Shown here piece by piece: positions 8,302-18,749 of a stretch of 64,000 nucleotides of DNA (within the stretch, counting starts at the first letter, position 1; each line of letters begins with the position of its first letter). The stretch spans positions 930,001-994,000 of the forward strand of contig NZ_QFYQ01000001.1 of assembly GCF_003254475.1 (NCBI RefSeq), in the 5' to 3' direction. A program made the position numbers and the translations under genes. A model generated the notes under the pieces. That model was not told the DNA's origin. It did no database searches and saw only the letters and a program-made list of their open reading frames with translations. This DNA is from Phenylobacterium soli (GTDB lineage Bacteria > Pseudomonadota > Alphaproteobacteria > Caulobacterales > Caulobacteraceae).

Positions 8302-10338
8302 TCACGGGGCGGGCTTGCCGGCCGCCTGCAGCGCCTCCTTCAGCCCCGGCGCGAACTGGGCGCCGTAGGGCGCGGTGATCGAGGAGCCCGCGAAGGCCGC
8401 GCCGAACGGCTCGCTTCGCCCGCCCAGGCAGCGCTCGAGGAAGTGCTCGGCGGTGGCGAAGAAGGCGATGTTGTTCTCCGGCCGGGCGAAGCCGTGGCCC
8501 TCGTCGGGGAACAGCACATAGGTCACCGGCAGGCCCTTGGCCTTCATGGCGTCGACGATCTGCTGGCTCTCGCGGACATTGACCCGCGGGTCATTGGCGC
8601 CCTGGCCGATCAGCAGCGGCCGCTGGATGGCGTCGGCCTTGAACAGCGGCGAGGCGGCCTTGAGGATCGCCTGACCCTCGGGCGTGCCCGGGTCGCCCAT
8701 GCGCCGGTACATTTGCCGCCGCCCGGCCTCCCAGTAGGCCGGGATCGCGGCCAGCAGGGTGTTGAGGTTGGAGGGGCCGACGATGTCGACGCCGCAGGCG
8801 AAGGTGGTGGGGGTGAAGGCGAGGCCTGCGAGGGTGGCGTAGCCGCCGTAGGAGCCGCCCATGATGGCGACCTTGTCCGGCGTGGTGACGCCGCTCGTCA
8901 CCGCCCAGTTCACCGCGTCGAGCAGGTCGTCGTGCATCTTGCGGCCCCACTGGAGGTCGCCGGCGGTCAGGTACTTCTTCCCGAAGCCGGAGGAGGCTCG
9001 GTAGTTCGGCTGCAGCACCGCATAGCCACGGTTGGCCAGCCACTGGGCGAGGTTGTTGGAGCCGTAGCTGTCGCGCGCCCAGGGCCCGCCGTGGACCAGC
9101 AGCACCATGGGGACCGGATGGCTCGGCCGTCCGCGGCCCTTCGGGTCGGAGCCCGGCGGCAGGGTGAGGTAGGAGACCTCGGTCAGGCCGTCGCGGGTCC
9201 TGATCTCCACGGGATGCTCATCGACGAGCGGTGCGCCCTCGAGCTCGGGCCGGGTGGTGAACAGGCGCTTCAGCCGCTTCGCCGGCCGGTCGTAGAGGTA
9301 GTAGGTGACCGGCGCGGTGACGGAGTCGGCGGCGACCATCCAGAGCCGGTCGTCGTCGCTGCGTGAGGTGATGGTGAGCTCGCCCTTCAGCTCGCGCTTC
9401 AGGAACTCGAGGTCGGGCTTGATGGCTGGGTCGAGCGCAGTCCACTCGGTCTTCAGGTACTCGACGCCGTACGCCTGAATGCGGCCGGTCTTTGGATCGT
9501 CCAGGACCTCGCCCATGTCGGCGCGCGGGTCTTGCCCGAGCACGGTGCGCTGGCCGGTGGCGAGGTCCTCGGCCACCAGGGCGGAGGTGTCGCGGCCGCG
9601 GCTCTCCAGCCAGTAGCGGGTCTTGCCGTCGTGGCTGTAGCTGATCGGCGCGGTGCCGCCGGTGTCCTCGAAGGGAATGGTGGTCTCGGGGCTCGCGGCG
9701 ACCTGGTTGTTCTCGATCCGGTAGATATCGGCGCCGCCGTCCGGGCGCGGCTTCATGGCGGTGCGGAGGTTGAGCTGCGCATCCACGCCGAAATCGGCGA
9801 AGCCGTCATTGTGGAAGACGGGGGTCAGGGCGCCGGTCTTCAGGTCGAGGCTGTAGACGTCGTGCCAGCGCGGGTCGCGGTTGTTGATGCCGACGAGGAT
9901 GCGGTCCTTCACCAGCCGGCTGATGCCGACCACCTGGGCGCGGGTCTTCTCGAAGGGGGTGAGGGTTTTCTGGGCGCCGCGGGCGAGGTCGACGCCGTAG
10001 AGCAGGAAGTTCTCGTCGCCGCCCTTGTCGTTGACGAACAGCACCATGGCCGAGTCCGGCGACCAGAAGTAGGCGCGGATCGGGCGGACCTTCTCGGCGG
10101 TCAGCGGGCGGGCGGCGGCGGGGTCGGCGACCGGCGCGACCCAGACGTTCATCACCCCGTCGCGCGGGGCGAGCCAGGAGATCCACTTGCCGTCGGGGCT
10201 GACGCGCCCGGCCGAGCGGCTCGGATTGCCGAACAACTTGGTCCGCGCGATCAGCGGGGCGGCCGGCTTCGCCGGCGGGGCCGCCGAGGCGGCGGTGGCG
10301 ACGGCGGCGATGGCGCAAGCAATGAGCAGGCGGCGCAT
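8302..10338 (-). CDS. S9 family peptidase (prolyl oligopeptidase type), secreted
   Basis: A 678-residue enzyme. Residues 1-19 form a signal peptide (MRRLLIACAIAAVATAASA), so it acts in the periplasm or at the surface. The N-terminal ~370 residues are a WD/propeller-like region with repeated SPDG/W-type motifs; the C-terminal alpha/beta hydrolase has GGSYGGY (Ser496), NDPRV (Asp583) and DEGHGF (His615), the S9 catalytic triad. It resembles dipeptidyl/acylaminoacyl peptidases. GGGAGGG precedes the start. It sits between purT and gap on the same strand but is separated by about 100 and 200 bp, so it is probably its own unit. Confidence 0.9.
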   Translation of the reverse strand: MRRLLIACAIAAVATAASAAPPAKPAAPLIARTKLFGNPSRSAGRVSPDGKWISWLAPRDGVMNVWVAPVADPAAARPLTAEKVRPIRAYFWSPDSAMVLFVNDKGGDENFLLYGVDLARGAQKTLTPFEKTRAQVVGISRLVKDRILVGINNRDPRWHDVYSLDLKTGALTPVFHNDGFADFGVDAQLNLRTAMKPRPDGGADIYRIENNQVAASPETTIPFEDTGGTAPISYSHDGKTRYWLESRGRDTSALVAEDLATGQRTVLGQDPRADMGEVLDDPKTGRIQAYGVEYLKTEWTALDPAIKPDLEFLKRELKGELTITSRSDDDRLWMVAADSVTAPVTYYLYDRPAKRLKRLFTTRPELEGAPLVDEHPVEIRTRDGLTEVSYLTLPPGSDPKGRGRPSHPVPMVLLVHGGPWARDSYGSNNLAQWLANRGYAVLQPNYRASSGFGKKYLTAGDLQWGRKMHDDLLDAVNWAVTSGVTTPDKVAIMGGSYGGYATLAGLAFTPTTFACGVDIVGPSNLNTLLAAIPAYWEAGRRQMYRRMGDPGTPEGQAILKAASPLFKADAIQRPLLIGQGANDPRVNVRESQQIVDAMKAKGLPVTYVLFPDEGHGFARPENNIAFFATAEHFLERCLGGRSEPFGAAFAGSSITAPYGAQFAPGLKEALQAAGKPAP

Positions 10339-10448
10339 GGGATCCCTCCCCAGGGGGTTTCTGGTGGAGACGCTACCGGCGGTTGAGGTCCGTTGGAAGG
10401 GGAAGCGCGACAGGCGTCGTTCGTCTTGGGAGCGCCTTGGGCGCAGGC

Positions 10449-11645
10449 TCAGCCGCGGACCGGCCTGACCTTGGCGGCGGCTTCGGCGGCGCGGGCGCGG
10501 GCCTGGTCGGTGTTGCGGGCGCGGGCGAGGGCGACGCCCATGCGGCGGCGCTCGTAGGCCTCGGGCTTGCCGAAGAGGCGCAGGTCCGCGCCCGGCACGG
10601 CGAGGGCCTCGGCGACCCCCTCGAAGGCGACGCCCTCGGCGTCCAGGCCGCCGTAGATCACCGCGCTGGCGCCCGGCTCGCGCAGGGTGACGTCGACCGG
10701 CAGGCCGAGGATGGCGCGCGCGTGGAGGCAGAACTCGCTCTGCACCTGGCTGACGAGGGTGACGAGGCCGGTGTCGTGGGGCCTGGGGCTCACCTCGGAG
10801 AACCAGACCTCGTCGTCCTTCACGAACAGCTCGACACCGAAGATGCCCTGACCGCCGAGCGCGTCGGTCACCGCCTTGGCGAGCTGGCGCGCGCGGGCGA
10901 GCGCGGTGTTGCTCATCGCCTGGGGCTGCCAGCTCTCTACATAGTCGCCCTTCACCTGCCGGTGGCCGATGGGGGCGCAGAAGCTGGTGACGACCTCGCC
11001 GCCCGCGAGGCTGCGAACGGTGAGCTGGGTGATCTCGAAGTCGAACTCGACCTTCCCCTCGACGATGACGCGGGGCTGCTCGACCCGGCCGCCCTCCAGG
11101 GCGTAGCGCCAGGCGTGGGCGATCTGGTCGGGGCGCTCGACGTAGGACTGGCCCTTGCCCGAGGAGCTCATCACGGGCTTCACGAAGCAGGGGAAGCCGG
11201 TGACCTCGAGGGCCGCGCGGGCGAGCTCCGCCTCGGAGGAGGCGAAGGCGTAGGCGCTGGTGGGAAGCTTCAGCTCCTCGGCCGCCAGGCGACGGATGCC
11301 CTCGCGGTTCATGGTGAGCTGGGCGGCGCGGGCGGTGGGGATGACCGTCGCCAGGCCCTCGGCCTCGATCTTCACCAGCTCGTCGGTGGCGATGGCCTCG
11401 ATCTCGGGGACGATCAGGTGCGGGCGCTCGGCCTCAACGACCGCGCGCAGGGCCGCCGCGTCCGTCATGACGACGACGTGGCTGCGGTGGGCGACCTGCA
11501 TGGCCGGCGCATTGTCGTAGCGGTCGACGGCGATCACCTCGCAGCCGAGGCGCTGCAGCTCGATCGCCACCTCCTTGCCGAGCTCGCCCGAGCCCAGGAG
11601 CATGACCTTGAGCGCGGTGTCGGAGAGGGGAGTGCCGAGACGCAT
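10449..11645 (-). CDS. purT: Formate-dependent phosphoribosylglycinamide formyltransferase (GAR transformylase 2)
   Basis: A 398-residue ATP-grasp enzyme making formyl-GAR from GAR, formate and ATP in purine synthesis, the folate-independent alternative to Pur[20 protein letters not shown] near residue 16 starts the N-terminal domain; [11 protein letters not shown] is the ATP-grasp loop, and [25 protein letters not shown] the metal-binding strand. It starts 15 bp after tkt, suggesting co-transcription. Confidence 0.95.
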   Translation of the reverse strand: MRLGTPLSDTALKVMLLGSGELGKEVAIELQRLGCEVIAVDRYDNAPAMQVAHRSHVVVMTDAAALRAVVEAERPHLIVPEIEAIATDELVKIEAEGLATVIPTARAAQLTMNREGIRRLAAEELKLPTSAYAFASSEAELARAALEVTGFPCFVKPVMSSSGKGQSYVERPDQIAHAWRYALEGGRVEQPRVIVEGKVEFDFEITQLTVRSLAGGEVVTSFCAPIGHRQVKGDYVESWQPQAMSNTALARARQLAKAVTDALGGQGIFGVELFVKDDEVWFSEVSPRPHDTGLVTLVSQVQSEFCLHARAILGLPVDVTLREPGASAVIYGGLDAEGVAFEGVAEALAVPGADLRLFGKPEAYERRRMGVALARARNTDQARARAAEAAAKVRPVRG

Positions 11646-11660
11646 GCCCTCACCCCGTCC

Positions 11661-13631
11661 TTAGAGCTTCGCCTTGACTGCGGAGACGACCGCCTCGGCG
11701 GTGATGCCGAAGTGCGGGTAGAGGACTTTGTCGGGCGCGCTGGCGCCGAAGCCGCTCATGCCGATGAAGACGCCGGCCTCGCCGATGAAGCGCTCCCAGC
11801 CCTGCTTGACGCCGGCCTCGACGGCGACGCGCACCGCGGTCTCGCCGATCACCGCGGCCTGGTAGTCCGCCGGCTGCTGCTCGAAGAGCTCGAAGGAGGG
11901 GACCGAGATCACCCGAGCGCCGACGCCGTCGGCTTCCAGCATGTCGCGGGCGGCGAGGGCGATGGCGACCTCGGTGCCGGTGGCGAAGATCGTCACCTGG
12001 GCCGGATGGCCGGCGGCGGCGAGCTGGTAGGCGCCGCGGGCCGAGAGGTTCTCGCCGGCCGGGGCGCCGCGCACGGCGGGGGTCTTCTGGCGCGACAGGG
12101 CCATGATCGAAGGCGTGGTCTTGGCGTCGAGCGCCAGCTTCCAGCACTCGGCGGTCTCGATGGCGTCGGCTGGGCGGAAGACGTTGAGGTTCGGCATGGC
12201 CCGCAGCGAGGCGAGGTGCTCGACCGGCTGGTGGGTGGGGCCGTCCTCGCCGAGGCCGATGGAGTCGTGGGTGCCGACGTGGATCACCCGCACGCCCATC
12301 AGGGCGGCCAGGCGGATCGCCGGCCGGGCGTAGTCGGAGAAGACCAGGAACGTCCCGCCGTAGGGGATCACGCCGCCGTGCAGGGCCATGCCGTTCATGG
12401 CCGCGGCCATGCCGAACTCGCGCACGCCGTAGTTCACGTAGCGGCCGGCGTAGTCGGGGGCGTCGAGGACCTGGGTGTTCTTGACGTAGGTGTTGTTGGA
12501 GCCGGTGAGGTCGGCCGAGCCGCCGACCATCTCGCGGACCTGGCCGAAGACCTGCTCGAGCACCGCGCCGGAGTGCTGGCGGGTGGCGGCGGCGGGCTTC
12601 TCGGCGGCGGCCTTGGCGATGAAGGCGTCGAGCGCCTCGAAGGCGTGGGCCGGCAGGTCGCCGGCGACGGCGCGCTCGAAGTCGGCCTTCTGGCCGGAGG
12701 CGGCAAGGCGGGCCTCCCAGGCCTTGCGGTCCTTGCGGCCGCGGCGGCCGGCGGCGCGCCAGGGACGATAGACCTCGTCGGGGATCACGAAGGGCTCGTG
12801 GCTCCAGCCGAGCTTGGCGCGGGTGGCCTCGATCTCCTGGGTGCCCAGGGCCTTGCCGTGGGTGTCGTGGTGGCCTTCGAGGGTGGCGGCGCCCTTGCCG
12901 ATCTGGGTGCGGCAGGCGATCAGGGTGGGCTTGTCCTGGCGGGTGGCCCAGGCGAGCGCCCGGCGGATCTGGCCGACGTCATGGCCGTCGATGGCCTTCA
13001 CCGCCCAGCCGGCGGCCTTGAAGCGGGCGAGCTGGTCAGTGGCGTCCGAGAGCGAGACCGCGCCGTCGATGGTGATGCGGTTGTCGTCCCAGAGGACGGT
13101 GAGGCGCGACAGCTTCAGGCGGCCGGCGAGGGCGATCGCCTCCTGGCTGACGCCCTCCATCAGGCAGCCGTCGCCGGCGACCACCCAGGTGCGGTGGTCG
13201 ACGAGGTCGGCGCCGAAGCGGGCCGCCATGTGGCGCTCGGCGATGGCCATGCCGATCGAGGTGGCGAGGCCCTGGCCGAGCGGCCCGGTGGTGGTCTCCA
13301 CGCCCGGGCTGTGGCCGTACTCGGGGTGGCCGGGGGTGGCCGAGCCGAGCTGCCGGAAGGCCTTGATCTGGTCCATCGTCATGGCCTTAAAACCCGACAG
13401 GTGCAGGAGGCTGTAGAGCAGCATCGAGCCGTGGCCGGCCGAGAGTACGAAGCGGTCGCGGTCCGGCCAGGCCGGGTCGGCGGCGTCGTACTTCAGGAAC
13501 TTCGACCAGAGCACCGTGGCCACGTCGGCCATGCCCATCGGCATGCCGGGGTGTCCGGAATTGGCCTTCTCCACGGCGTCCATAGAGAGCACGCGGATGG
13601 CGTCGGCCATGATCTTGAGCGGCGCGGGCAT
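11661..13631 (-). CDS. tkt: Transketolase
   Basis: A 656-residue thiamine-diphosphate enzyme of the pentose phosphate pathway, exchanging C2 units between sugar phosphates. [12 protein letters not shown] near residue 23 and the [13 protein letters not shown] motif (TPP/Mg2+ site, near residue 152) are diagnostic; the C-terminal half contains the pyrimidine-binding region ([11 protein letters not shown]) and [16 protein letters not shown]. Normal length. First gene of a tkt-purT pair, facing away from the DUF4164-zapA operon across a 189-bp gap. Confidence 0.96.
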   Translation of the reverse strand: MPAPLKIMADAIRVLSMDAVEKANSGHPGMPMGMADVATVLWSKFLKYDAADPAWPDRDRFVLSAGHGSMLLYSLLHLSGFKAMTMDQIKAFRQLGSATPGHPEYGHSPGVETTTGPLGQGLATSIGMAIAERHMAARFGADLVDHRTWVVAGDGCLMEGVSQEAIALAGRLKLSRLTVLWDDNRITIDGAVSLSDATDQLARFKAAGWAVKAIDGHDVGQIRRALAWATRQDKPTLIACRTQIGKGAATLEGHHDTHGKALGTQEIEATRAKLGWSHEPFVIPDEVYRPWRAAGRRGRKDRKAWEARLAASGQKADFERAVAGDLPAHAFEALDAFIAKAAAEKPAAATRQHSGAVLEQVFGQVREMVGGSADLTGSNNTYVKNTQVLDAPDYAGRYVNYGVREFGMAAAMNGMALHGGVIPYGGTFLVFSDYARPAIRLAALMGVRVIHVGTHDSIGLGEDGPTHQPVEHLASLRAMPNLNVFRPADAIETAECWKLALDAKTTPSIMALSRQKTPAVRGAPAGENLSARGAYQLAAAGHPAQVTIFATGTEVAIALAARDMLEADGVGARVISVPSFELFEQQPADYQAAVIGETAVRVAVEAGVKQGWERFIGEAGVFIGMSGFGASAPDKVLYPHFGITAEAVVSAVKAKL

Positions 13632-13820
13632 CGAGGTCCTGATTGTGGCGGTGTCAAGGAATGCGAGCGGGGCCTCGCATGCGATGGGCGCGGGGTCAAG
13701 AAACCGCCGCGATACCGCCTTAGGCCCACCCCGCGGCCGATCCGCGCCAGGCGCCTTCTCTAGAGGCGAAAGGCGTGTCTAAGATCGTCCGCCAGACCCT
13801 TGAGTCTATTGGAGGATGGC

Positions 13821-14111
13821 ATGACCGGCGAAAGCGCCCTCGAGTTGGCGGCCAAGCGTCTGGAACGGGCGATCCTCACCCTGGAGCAGCGGCTCGCACA
13901 GAAGCTGAAGCAGGCGGGCGCCGAGGTCGGCGGGCTGTTCGACCAGGACCGCGCCAAGCTGGCCGCCGAGCTGGACGAGGCGCGGGCCCGCGAGCGGGCG
14001 CTGGAGGAAGCCGGCGCCGAGGCCTCTGCGGCGCTCGGTCGCGCCATCGCGGAGATCCGCTCCGCCCTCGACGGGGCGGCCCCGGCCCTGCAGCTGACGC
14101 AGGAGCACTGA
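13821..14111 (+). CDS. DUF4164 family coiled-coil protein
   Basis: A 96-residue, Ala/Glu/Arg-rich protein predicted to be almost entirely helical coiled coil, with no membrane segment. The ATG at 13821 follows an excellent GGAGG (13811-13815). It stops one base before zapA, so the two are translationally linked. Small coiled-coil genes of this type precede zapA in alphaproteobacteria; a role in division or ZapA function is inference. Confidence 0.75.
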   Translation: MTGESALELAAKRLERAILTLEQRLAQKLKQAGAEVGGLFDQDRAKLAAELDEARARERALEEAGAEASAALGRAIAEIRSALDGAAPALQLTQEH

Positions 14112-14112
14112 C

Positions 14113-14442
14113 ATGGCCCAGGTGACCGTCGAGGTGAACGGCCGGCCCTACGCGGTGGGCTGCGAGGACGGGCAGGAACAGCACCTGATCGAGCTCGCCC
14201 GGATGTTCGACCAGCAGGTGCGCCACGTCAGCGCCGACATGGGCCAGCTGGGCGACACGCGCCTGTTCCTGATGGGAGCGCTGCTGCTGGCCGACGAACT
14301 GGCCGACGCCAAGAACCGGCTCGGCGCCCTGCAGGCCGAGGTTGGCCGGCTGCAGACCGAGCGCGGCCGGCTGGAGACCAAGGCGGTCTCGGCCCTGGAG
14401 GCCGCGGCGGCGAAGATCGAGAAGCTGGCGGCCGAGGGGTAG
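14113..14442 (+). CDS. zapA: Cell division protein ZapA
   Basis: A 109-residue cytosolic protein. The N-terminal globular part (VTVEVNGRPYAVGCEDG, then LARMFDQQVR near residue 31) is the ZapA head; a coiled coil follows from about residue 62 (LADELADAKNRLGALQAEV). ZapA bundles FtsZ protofilaments at the division ring. It is followed by a structured RNA region and 5-FCL, the widely conserved zapA-ssrS-5-FCL order. Confidence 0.92.
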   Translation: MAQVTVEVNGRPYAVGCEDGQEQHLIELARMFDQQVRHVSADMGQLGDTRLFLMGALLLADELADAKNRLGALQAEVGRLQTERGRLETKAVSALEAAAAKIEKLAAEG

Positions 14443-14469
14443 CTTCGGGGGGTAGCGCGCGCCGGCGCG

Positions 14470-14650
14470 GCCCACTACCTTGGGAGCCGGCGGGTCGTGC
14501 TGCGGCTCACGTCGAAGGCGACATATCCCAGCGACCTTAATTCTCTCTAAGGGAGCTGTCCCTGTCCGGGATCGTGGTCTCGGGCAAACGGCGCCCACCT
14601 GGTGTATCCAGGTCGAGGGGATGAAACAGTCCTTCACGGTTCTCGCGGCG
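14470..14650 (+). ncRNA. ssrS: 6S RNA (candidate, boundaries approximate)
   Basis: A 256-bp non-coding gap lies exactly where 6S RNA is found in proteobacteria, between zapA and 5-FCL. The sequence folds as a long interrupted rod: CGT/GAAGG (14510-14518) pairs with CCTTC/ACG (14631-14638), and ATCCC plus CGACC (14525-14536) pair with GGTCG plus GGGAT (14611-14622). Small hairpins (CTCTC/GGGAG; ACCTGG/CCAGGT) lie inside. 6S RNA binds the sigma70 holoenzyme and lowers transcription in stationary phase. Identification rests on synteny and fold, not on a covariance search. Confidence 0.75.
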
Positions 14651-14698
14651 CCGCCACCCTTTCTCCTCACCGCCCATTTTTCCTGTACAAGCCAGCGC

Positions 14699-15271
14699 GT
14701 GACCCCTGCCTTCGACAAGACGGCGCTTCGCCAGCGCATGCGCCGGCTGCGGCGCAGCCTGGCTGCCGCGGCGCCCGACGCGGGCTTCCGCGCCGCTGAG
14801 GCCCTGCCCCTCGAGGCCCTGCCCGACGGGCCGGTGGCGGTCTATTATGCCCAGGGCTCCGAGCTCGACCCGACCCCGCTCGCCGAGCGGCTGGCGGCGG
14901 CCGGCCGGACGGTGGCCCTGCCGGCGGCGCAGGCCCGCGACGGGCGACTGCAGTTCCGCCGCTGGCGTATCGGCGAGGCGCTGGAGGCCGATGCGGTGGG
15001 CGTGCCGGCGCCCGGCGCGGCGGCCGAGGCGGTGACGCCTAGGGTGGTGGTGACGCCGCTCGTGGCCTACGACGCGCGCGGCGGCCGGCTGGGCCAGGGC
15101 GGCGGGCACTATGACCGCACGCTGGAGAACCTTCGCGCCGCCGGACCCGTTTTCGTCCTCGGCCTCGCCTATGCGGGACAGGCGGTGGACGAGATCCCCA
15201 TGGAGCCGCACGACCAGCGGCTCGACGCCATTCTGACCGAGGCCGGTTATCAGCCGGTCGAGAAGGACTGA
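14699..15271 (+). CDS. 5-formyltetrahydrofolate cyclo-ligase
   Basis: A 190-residue ATP-dependent enzyme converting 5-formyl-THF to 5,10-methenyl-THF. ALRQRMRRLRRSL near the N-terminus and GRLGQGGGHYDRTLE near residue 125 are family signatures. A GTG at 14699 (VTPAFDKTALRQ) is chosen as start because family members begin about ten residues before the RQRMRRLRR helix; the next ATG (14738) would cut into that helix. Located directly after the 6S RNA and 10 bp before ymdB. Confidence 0.9.
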   Translation: MTPAFDKTALRQRMRRLRRSLAAAAPDAGFRAAEALPLEALPDGPVAVYYAQGSELDPTPLAERLAAAGRTVALPAAQARDGRLQFRRWRIGEALEADAVGVPAPGAAAEAVTPRVVVTPLVAYDARGGRLGQGGGHYDRTLENLRAAGPVFVLGLAYAGQAVDEIPMEPHDQRLDAILTEAGYQPVEKD

Positions 15272-15281
15272 AGTTCCAGCG

Positions 15282-16118
15282 ATGCGATTTGCTTTCTTCG
15301 GGGATGTGGTGGGGCGCAGCGGCCGCGAGGGCCTGGCCGAGCACCTGCCGGCCCTGCGTCGCCGGCTCGACCTCGAGTTCGTGGTGGTCAACGCGGAGAA
15401 CGCGGCCGCCGGCTTCGGCATCACCGAGGGCACGGCGCGCGAGCTGTTCGACGCCGGCGCCGACTGCCTGACGCTCGGCAACCACGCCTGGGACCAGAAG
15501 GAGGCGCTGACCTACATCGTCCGCGAGCCGCGGCTCGTGCGGCCGGCGAACTATCCGGCCCTGGCCGATCCGCCGGGGCGCGGGGCGCAGCTCCTGGAGA
15601 CGTCGCGTGGGCGGCGCGTACTGGTGATCAACCTCCTCGGCCGCATCCACATGGACAGCCTGGACGATCCGTTCGCGGCGGTCGACCGTGAGCTGGAGGC
15701 CTGCCCGCTGGGGGGCGCCGCCGACGCGGTGATCGTCGACATGCACGCCGAGATCACCTCGGAGAAGATGGCCATGGGCCACTTCTGCGACGGGCGCGCG
15801 AGCCTGGTGGTGGGCACGCACACCCACGTGCCGACCGCCGACGCCCAGATCCTCACCGGCGGCACGGCCTACCAGACCGACGCCGGGGCCTGCGCCGACT
15901 ACGACAGCGTCATCGGCAACGACAAGGAAGAGCCGCTTCGACGGTTCACCACGCGCATCAACGGCGGCCGGTTCAAGCCGGCGGAAGGCCCGGCGACGGT
16001 GTGTGGCGTGTTCGTCGAGACCGACGAGGCCACCGGCCTGGCGCGCCGCATCGAGCCGATCCGCGTCGGGGGCCGGCTGAAGGAGACCGTGCCGGACCTC
16101 GAGGTCGTGAGGGTCTAG
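15282..16118 (+). CDS. ymdB: YmdB-type metallophosphoesterase (TIGR00282 family)
   Basis: A 278-residue cytosolic metallophosphoesterase. [12 protein letters not shown] at 4-15, [24 protein letters not shown] and [11 protein letters not shown] give the di-metal centre residues of the YmdB family, whose characterised member is a 2',3'-cyclic-nucleotide phosphodiesterase affecting biofilm and mRNA levels. It starts 10 bp after the 5-FCL stop. Its TAG stop shares the CTAG palindrome 16115-16118 with the convergent kinase gene. Confidence 0.9.
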   Translation: MRFAFFGDVVGRSGREGLAEHLPALRRRLDLEFVVVNAENAAAGFGITEGTARELFDAGADCLTLGNHAWDQKEALTYIVREPRLVRPANYPALADPPGRGAQLLETSRGRRVLVINLLGRIHMDSLDDPFAAVDRELEACPLGGAADAVIVDMHAEITSEKMAMGHFCDGRASLVVGTHTHVPTADAQILTGGTAYQTDAGACADYDSVIGNDKEEPLRRFTTRINGGRFKPAEGPATVCGVFVETDEATGLARRIEPIRVGGRLKETVPDLEVVRV

Positions 16119-17848
16119 GCCGCCGACTGGGCCGCGCCGGGCGCGGCGGCGACCAGCCGCTCGATGGCGGCGAAGAGCTCGGTCGGCTGGACGGGCTTGG
16201 GCTGCAGGGCGTCGAAGCCGACGGCCCTGAGGCGCTGCTCCTCCCCGGCCATGGCGTCGGCGGTGAGGGCGATCACCGGAATGGAGGCGCGGCCGGCCTG
16301 GCCGTCGCGGATCCGGCCGACGGCCTCGATGCCGTCCATCACCGGCATGTGCACGTCCATCAGGACGAGGTCGAAGGCCTCGTGGCTGAGGCGCTCAAGG
16401 GCCTCGGCGCCGTGGGCCGCGGTCTCGACCACCACCCCGGCGGCTTCGAGGAGGGCGCGGGCGACGGCGAGGTTGATCGGGTTGTCGTCGGCGACGAGCA
16501 CGCGCAGCGGCGGCAGCGCCGCGGGCGCGGTCTCAGGCGTCTCGACGGTCTCCGCCTCGGCGGCGGGCAGCGGCAGCCAGACGCGGAACACCGAACCCTT
16601 GCCGGGCTCGCTCTCGACGGTGATCTCGCCGCCCATCATGGTCGCCAGCTTGCGGCAGATCGACAGGCCCAGCCCGGTGCCGCCGTACTTGCGCGCCGTC
16701 GAGGCGTCGGCCTGGGCGTAGGGGCGGAAGAGGCGGGTCATCTGCTCGGGCGTCATGCCGACGCCGGTGTCGGCGATGAGGATCTCCACTCCGCCATCGC
16801 CGTCGGCGCCGGGGGAGGGGCGAAGCGTCAGGGTGACGCCGCCCTTGTCGGTGAACTTGATGGCGTTGGAGAGCAGGTTGAGCACGATCTGGCGCACGCG
16901 GGTCTCGTCGCCGAGCACCCGGGCGGGGAGCTGGGCGTCGGCCTCGCAGGCGAGGGCCAGCTTCTTGGCGCCGGCGGCCTCAGCGTAGAGCTCGGTCGAC
17001 TGCAAGCCGAGGGCGGCGAGGTCGAAGGCGGCGACCTCGAGGTCCATCCGACCGGCCTCGATCTTGGAGAGGTCGAGCACGTCGTTGAGGATGGCCAAGA
17101 GGCCGTCGCCCGAGCGCAGGATGGTCTCCACATAGCCCTGCTGGCGGGCGTTGAGCGGCGTGCGCTGCAGGGCGCGGGCCATGCCGAGCACGCCGTTGAG
17201 CGGGGTGCGCAGCTCGTGGGTGACCATGGACAGGAAGGCGGTCTTGGCGTCGTTGGCGGCCACCGCCTGGCGCTCGGCCTCGGTGAGACGGATGGTGCTG
17301 CGGGCGGTGGCCGCGCCGGTGACGCCCAGATAGGCGAGGATCAGCGGGAAGCCGAAGGCGACGACCAGCAGGTCACCGCCATGGTAGCCGCCCAGGAAGC
17401 TCGGCAGGACGATCCACAGCACGGTCGGCGGCAGGCCCATGGCCATCAGGGTCACCGGCGAGCGGAACGAGAACGACTGAGCGTGGATCAGGAGGGTCGC
17501 CAGGACGGCGAGGCCGGTGAGCCGGTAGGCGTCCGAGCCGGCGAACCAGAGCTGCACCGCGATGCCGCACCAGACGCAGCAGTTGATCATCATGCAGAGG
17601 ACGTAGGCGAACCGCTCGCGGACGGTCATCGACCCGCCCCACATGGCGTTACGCGAGGCGATCCGCGTGGCCGCCTCGGCGCAGAGGCAGACGACGAACC
17701 AGGCCAGGCCGACCTTCAGCCCGAACAGGTTGCAGCTGATCCAGGCGGCGCCGAAGATGACCACGACCCGGGCCAACAGCACGGACCAGGAGGTGCGCGC
17801 TACTTCGTCGAGCCGATCGTCGAGCAGCTTGGCCAGCGCCTTGGTCAC
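16115..17848 (-). CDS. Hybrid sensor histidine kinase with C-terminal receiver
   Basis: A 577-residue inner-membrane protein. Five or six hydrophobic segments span roughly residues 20-180 without a large periplasmic loop; a HisKA domain carries H211 in [13 protein letters not shown], followed by an HATPase domain ([25 protein letters not shown]). The C-terminal REC domain ([28 protein letters not shown]) accepts the phosphate. No DNA-binding partner lies nearby, so the output is unknown; it resembles orphan hybrid kinases that feed phosphorelays. The stop overlaps that of ymdB. Confidence 0.92.
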   Translation of the reverse strand: MTKALAKLLDDRLDEVARTSWSVLLARVVVIFGAAWISCNLFGLKVGLAWFVVCLCAEAATRIASRNAMWGGSMTVRERFAYVLCMMINCCVWCGIAVQLWFAGSDAYRLTGLAVLATLLIHAQSFSFRSPVTLMAMGLPPTVLWIVLPSFLGGYHGGDLLVVAFGFPLILAYLGVTGAATARSTIRLTEAERQAVAANDAKTAFLSMVTHELRTPLNGVLGMARALQRTPLNARQQGYVETILRSGDGLLAILNDVLDLSKIEAGRMDLEVAAFDLAALGLQSTELYAEAAGAKKLALACEADAQLPARVLGDETRVRQIVLNLLSNAIKFTDKGGVTLTLRPSPGADGDGGVEILIADTGVGMTPEQMTRLFRPYAQADASTARKYGGTGLGLSICRKLATMMGGEITVESEPGKGSVFRVWLPLPAAEAETVETPETAPAALPPLRVLVADDNPINLAVARALLEAAGVVVETAAHGAEALERLSHEAFDLVLMDVHMPVMDGIEAVGRIRDGQAGRASIPVIALTADAMAGEEQRLRAVGFDALQPKPVQPTELFAAIERLVAAAPGAAQSAA

Positions 17849-17962
17849 GTCCGCCTTCCCCTGTCGCGACGTTCTGGTCGCGGCTTTTTGGAATCCGCCG
17901 CAGCGGTTGAGTGCAACTTACAGGGGAATGGTGAACGGAACCTTGTTCGGCGAGCGGCGGCG

Positions 17963-18607
17963 TTAAGATTTGGGCGGCTTGCGGCCCTCCAGTCCGTCGA
18001 GGGTGAGGCGGCCCGTCCGGGCCTTGTCGAGCAAGGCGAAGCGGCGGGCCGTGGCGTGCTTCCACTCCTCGGCCGTCACCCGACCGTCGACATTCTCGTC
18101 GGCCCCGGCCACCGGCTCGGGCTCGTTGATCAGGGCGTAGCGGCCGCGAGGTCCGACCGGCGGGCCGCGGCGTCCACCCCGGCCGCGGCGGCCAAAGCCC
18201 GGACCGCCGGCGTCCGGCCGCTCGAACTCCATGGCCGCGATCTCGGGGGCGATGGTCTGCTCGTAGGCGGAGACCTCGAAGCCGTCGACGGTCCCGTCGT
18301 GGTTGGCGTCGAGCACCTGGAAGAAGGCCATGGCGTCGGCCTGGAACTCCGCGGCCGTGAGCGCCCCGTCGTGGTCGGCGTCGGCGGCGGCGAACCACGC
18401 CCGCAGCCCGTCCGCGCCGCGGAATGGCTGACCCGATGGGCTGATGAAGACGCTGCGCCGCGCGCCGTCGGCGTCGGGAACCATGCCTTCGCGGGGCGGT
18501 CCACCGCGGCGGAAGCCGTGGCCGCCGCCCCGGCGCGGCGGCTCGGAGGCGCAGGCGGCGAGCGAGACGACGAGGCCCACGACGATCATCGGATTCAGCA
18601 TCTTCAT
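17963..18607 (-). CDS. EF-hand calcium-binding lipoprotein
   Basis: A 214-residue protein. The start at 18607 (MKMLNPMIVVGLVVSLAAC) gives a lipoprotein signal with lipobox SLAAC, preferred over an 11-codon-longer frame. Four EF-hand-like loops are visible: DADHDGALTAAEF, DANHDGTVDGFEV, DENVDGRVTAEEW and a degenerate DKARTGRLTLDGL. Gly/Arg/Pro-rich linkers flank them. It is probably an outer-membrane- or periplasm-anchored calcium-binding protein; the partner is unknown. Confidence 0.8.
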   Translation of the reverse strand: MKMLNPMIVVGLVVSLAACASEPPRRGGGHGFRRGGPPREGMVPDADGARRSVFISPSGQPFRGADGLRAWFAAADADHDGALTAAEFQADAMAFFQVLDANHDGTVDGFEVSAYEQTIAPEIAAMEFERPDAGGPGFGRRGRGGRRGPPVGPRGRYALINEPEPVAGADENVDGRVTAEEWKHATARRFALLDKARTGRLTLDGLEGRKPPKS

Positions 18608-18749
18608 CCGGGCCCTCCGCTGCGCGATCCGCGGAGCCATGCCCCAGCGGCGCGGCCGAATTGCGCCGCTTGTATTTCACGCCGAAGCGCTTCCGTTCCG
18701 GCGCAGTTTGGGGCTCTACTCGCCGCGTCGGAGGCGGGAGCTCGATAAG

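Noticed and set aside
4772..13631. Calvin-Benson cycle cluster (tkt, gap, pgk, fba)
   Set aside because: No Rubisco, phosphoribulokinase or CbbR gene is present; these are housekeeping glycolytic and pentose-phosphate genes.
10383..13763. A 1126-codon open frame antisense to purT and tkt
   Set aside because: Low-complexity Gly/Val/Asp/His-rich translation without motifs; both opposite-strand genes are unambiguous enzymes.
17937..17964. Another EcfG-like promoter GGAAC...CGTT on the plus strand
   Set aside because: The spacer is 19 nt and no plus-strand gene follows; the next gene is on the minus strand.
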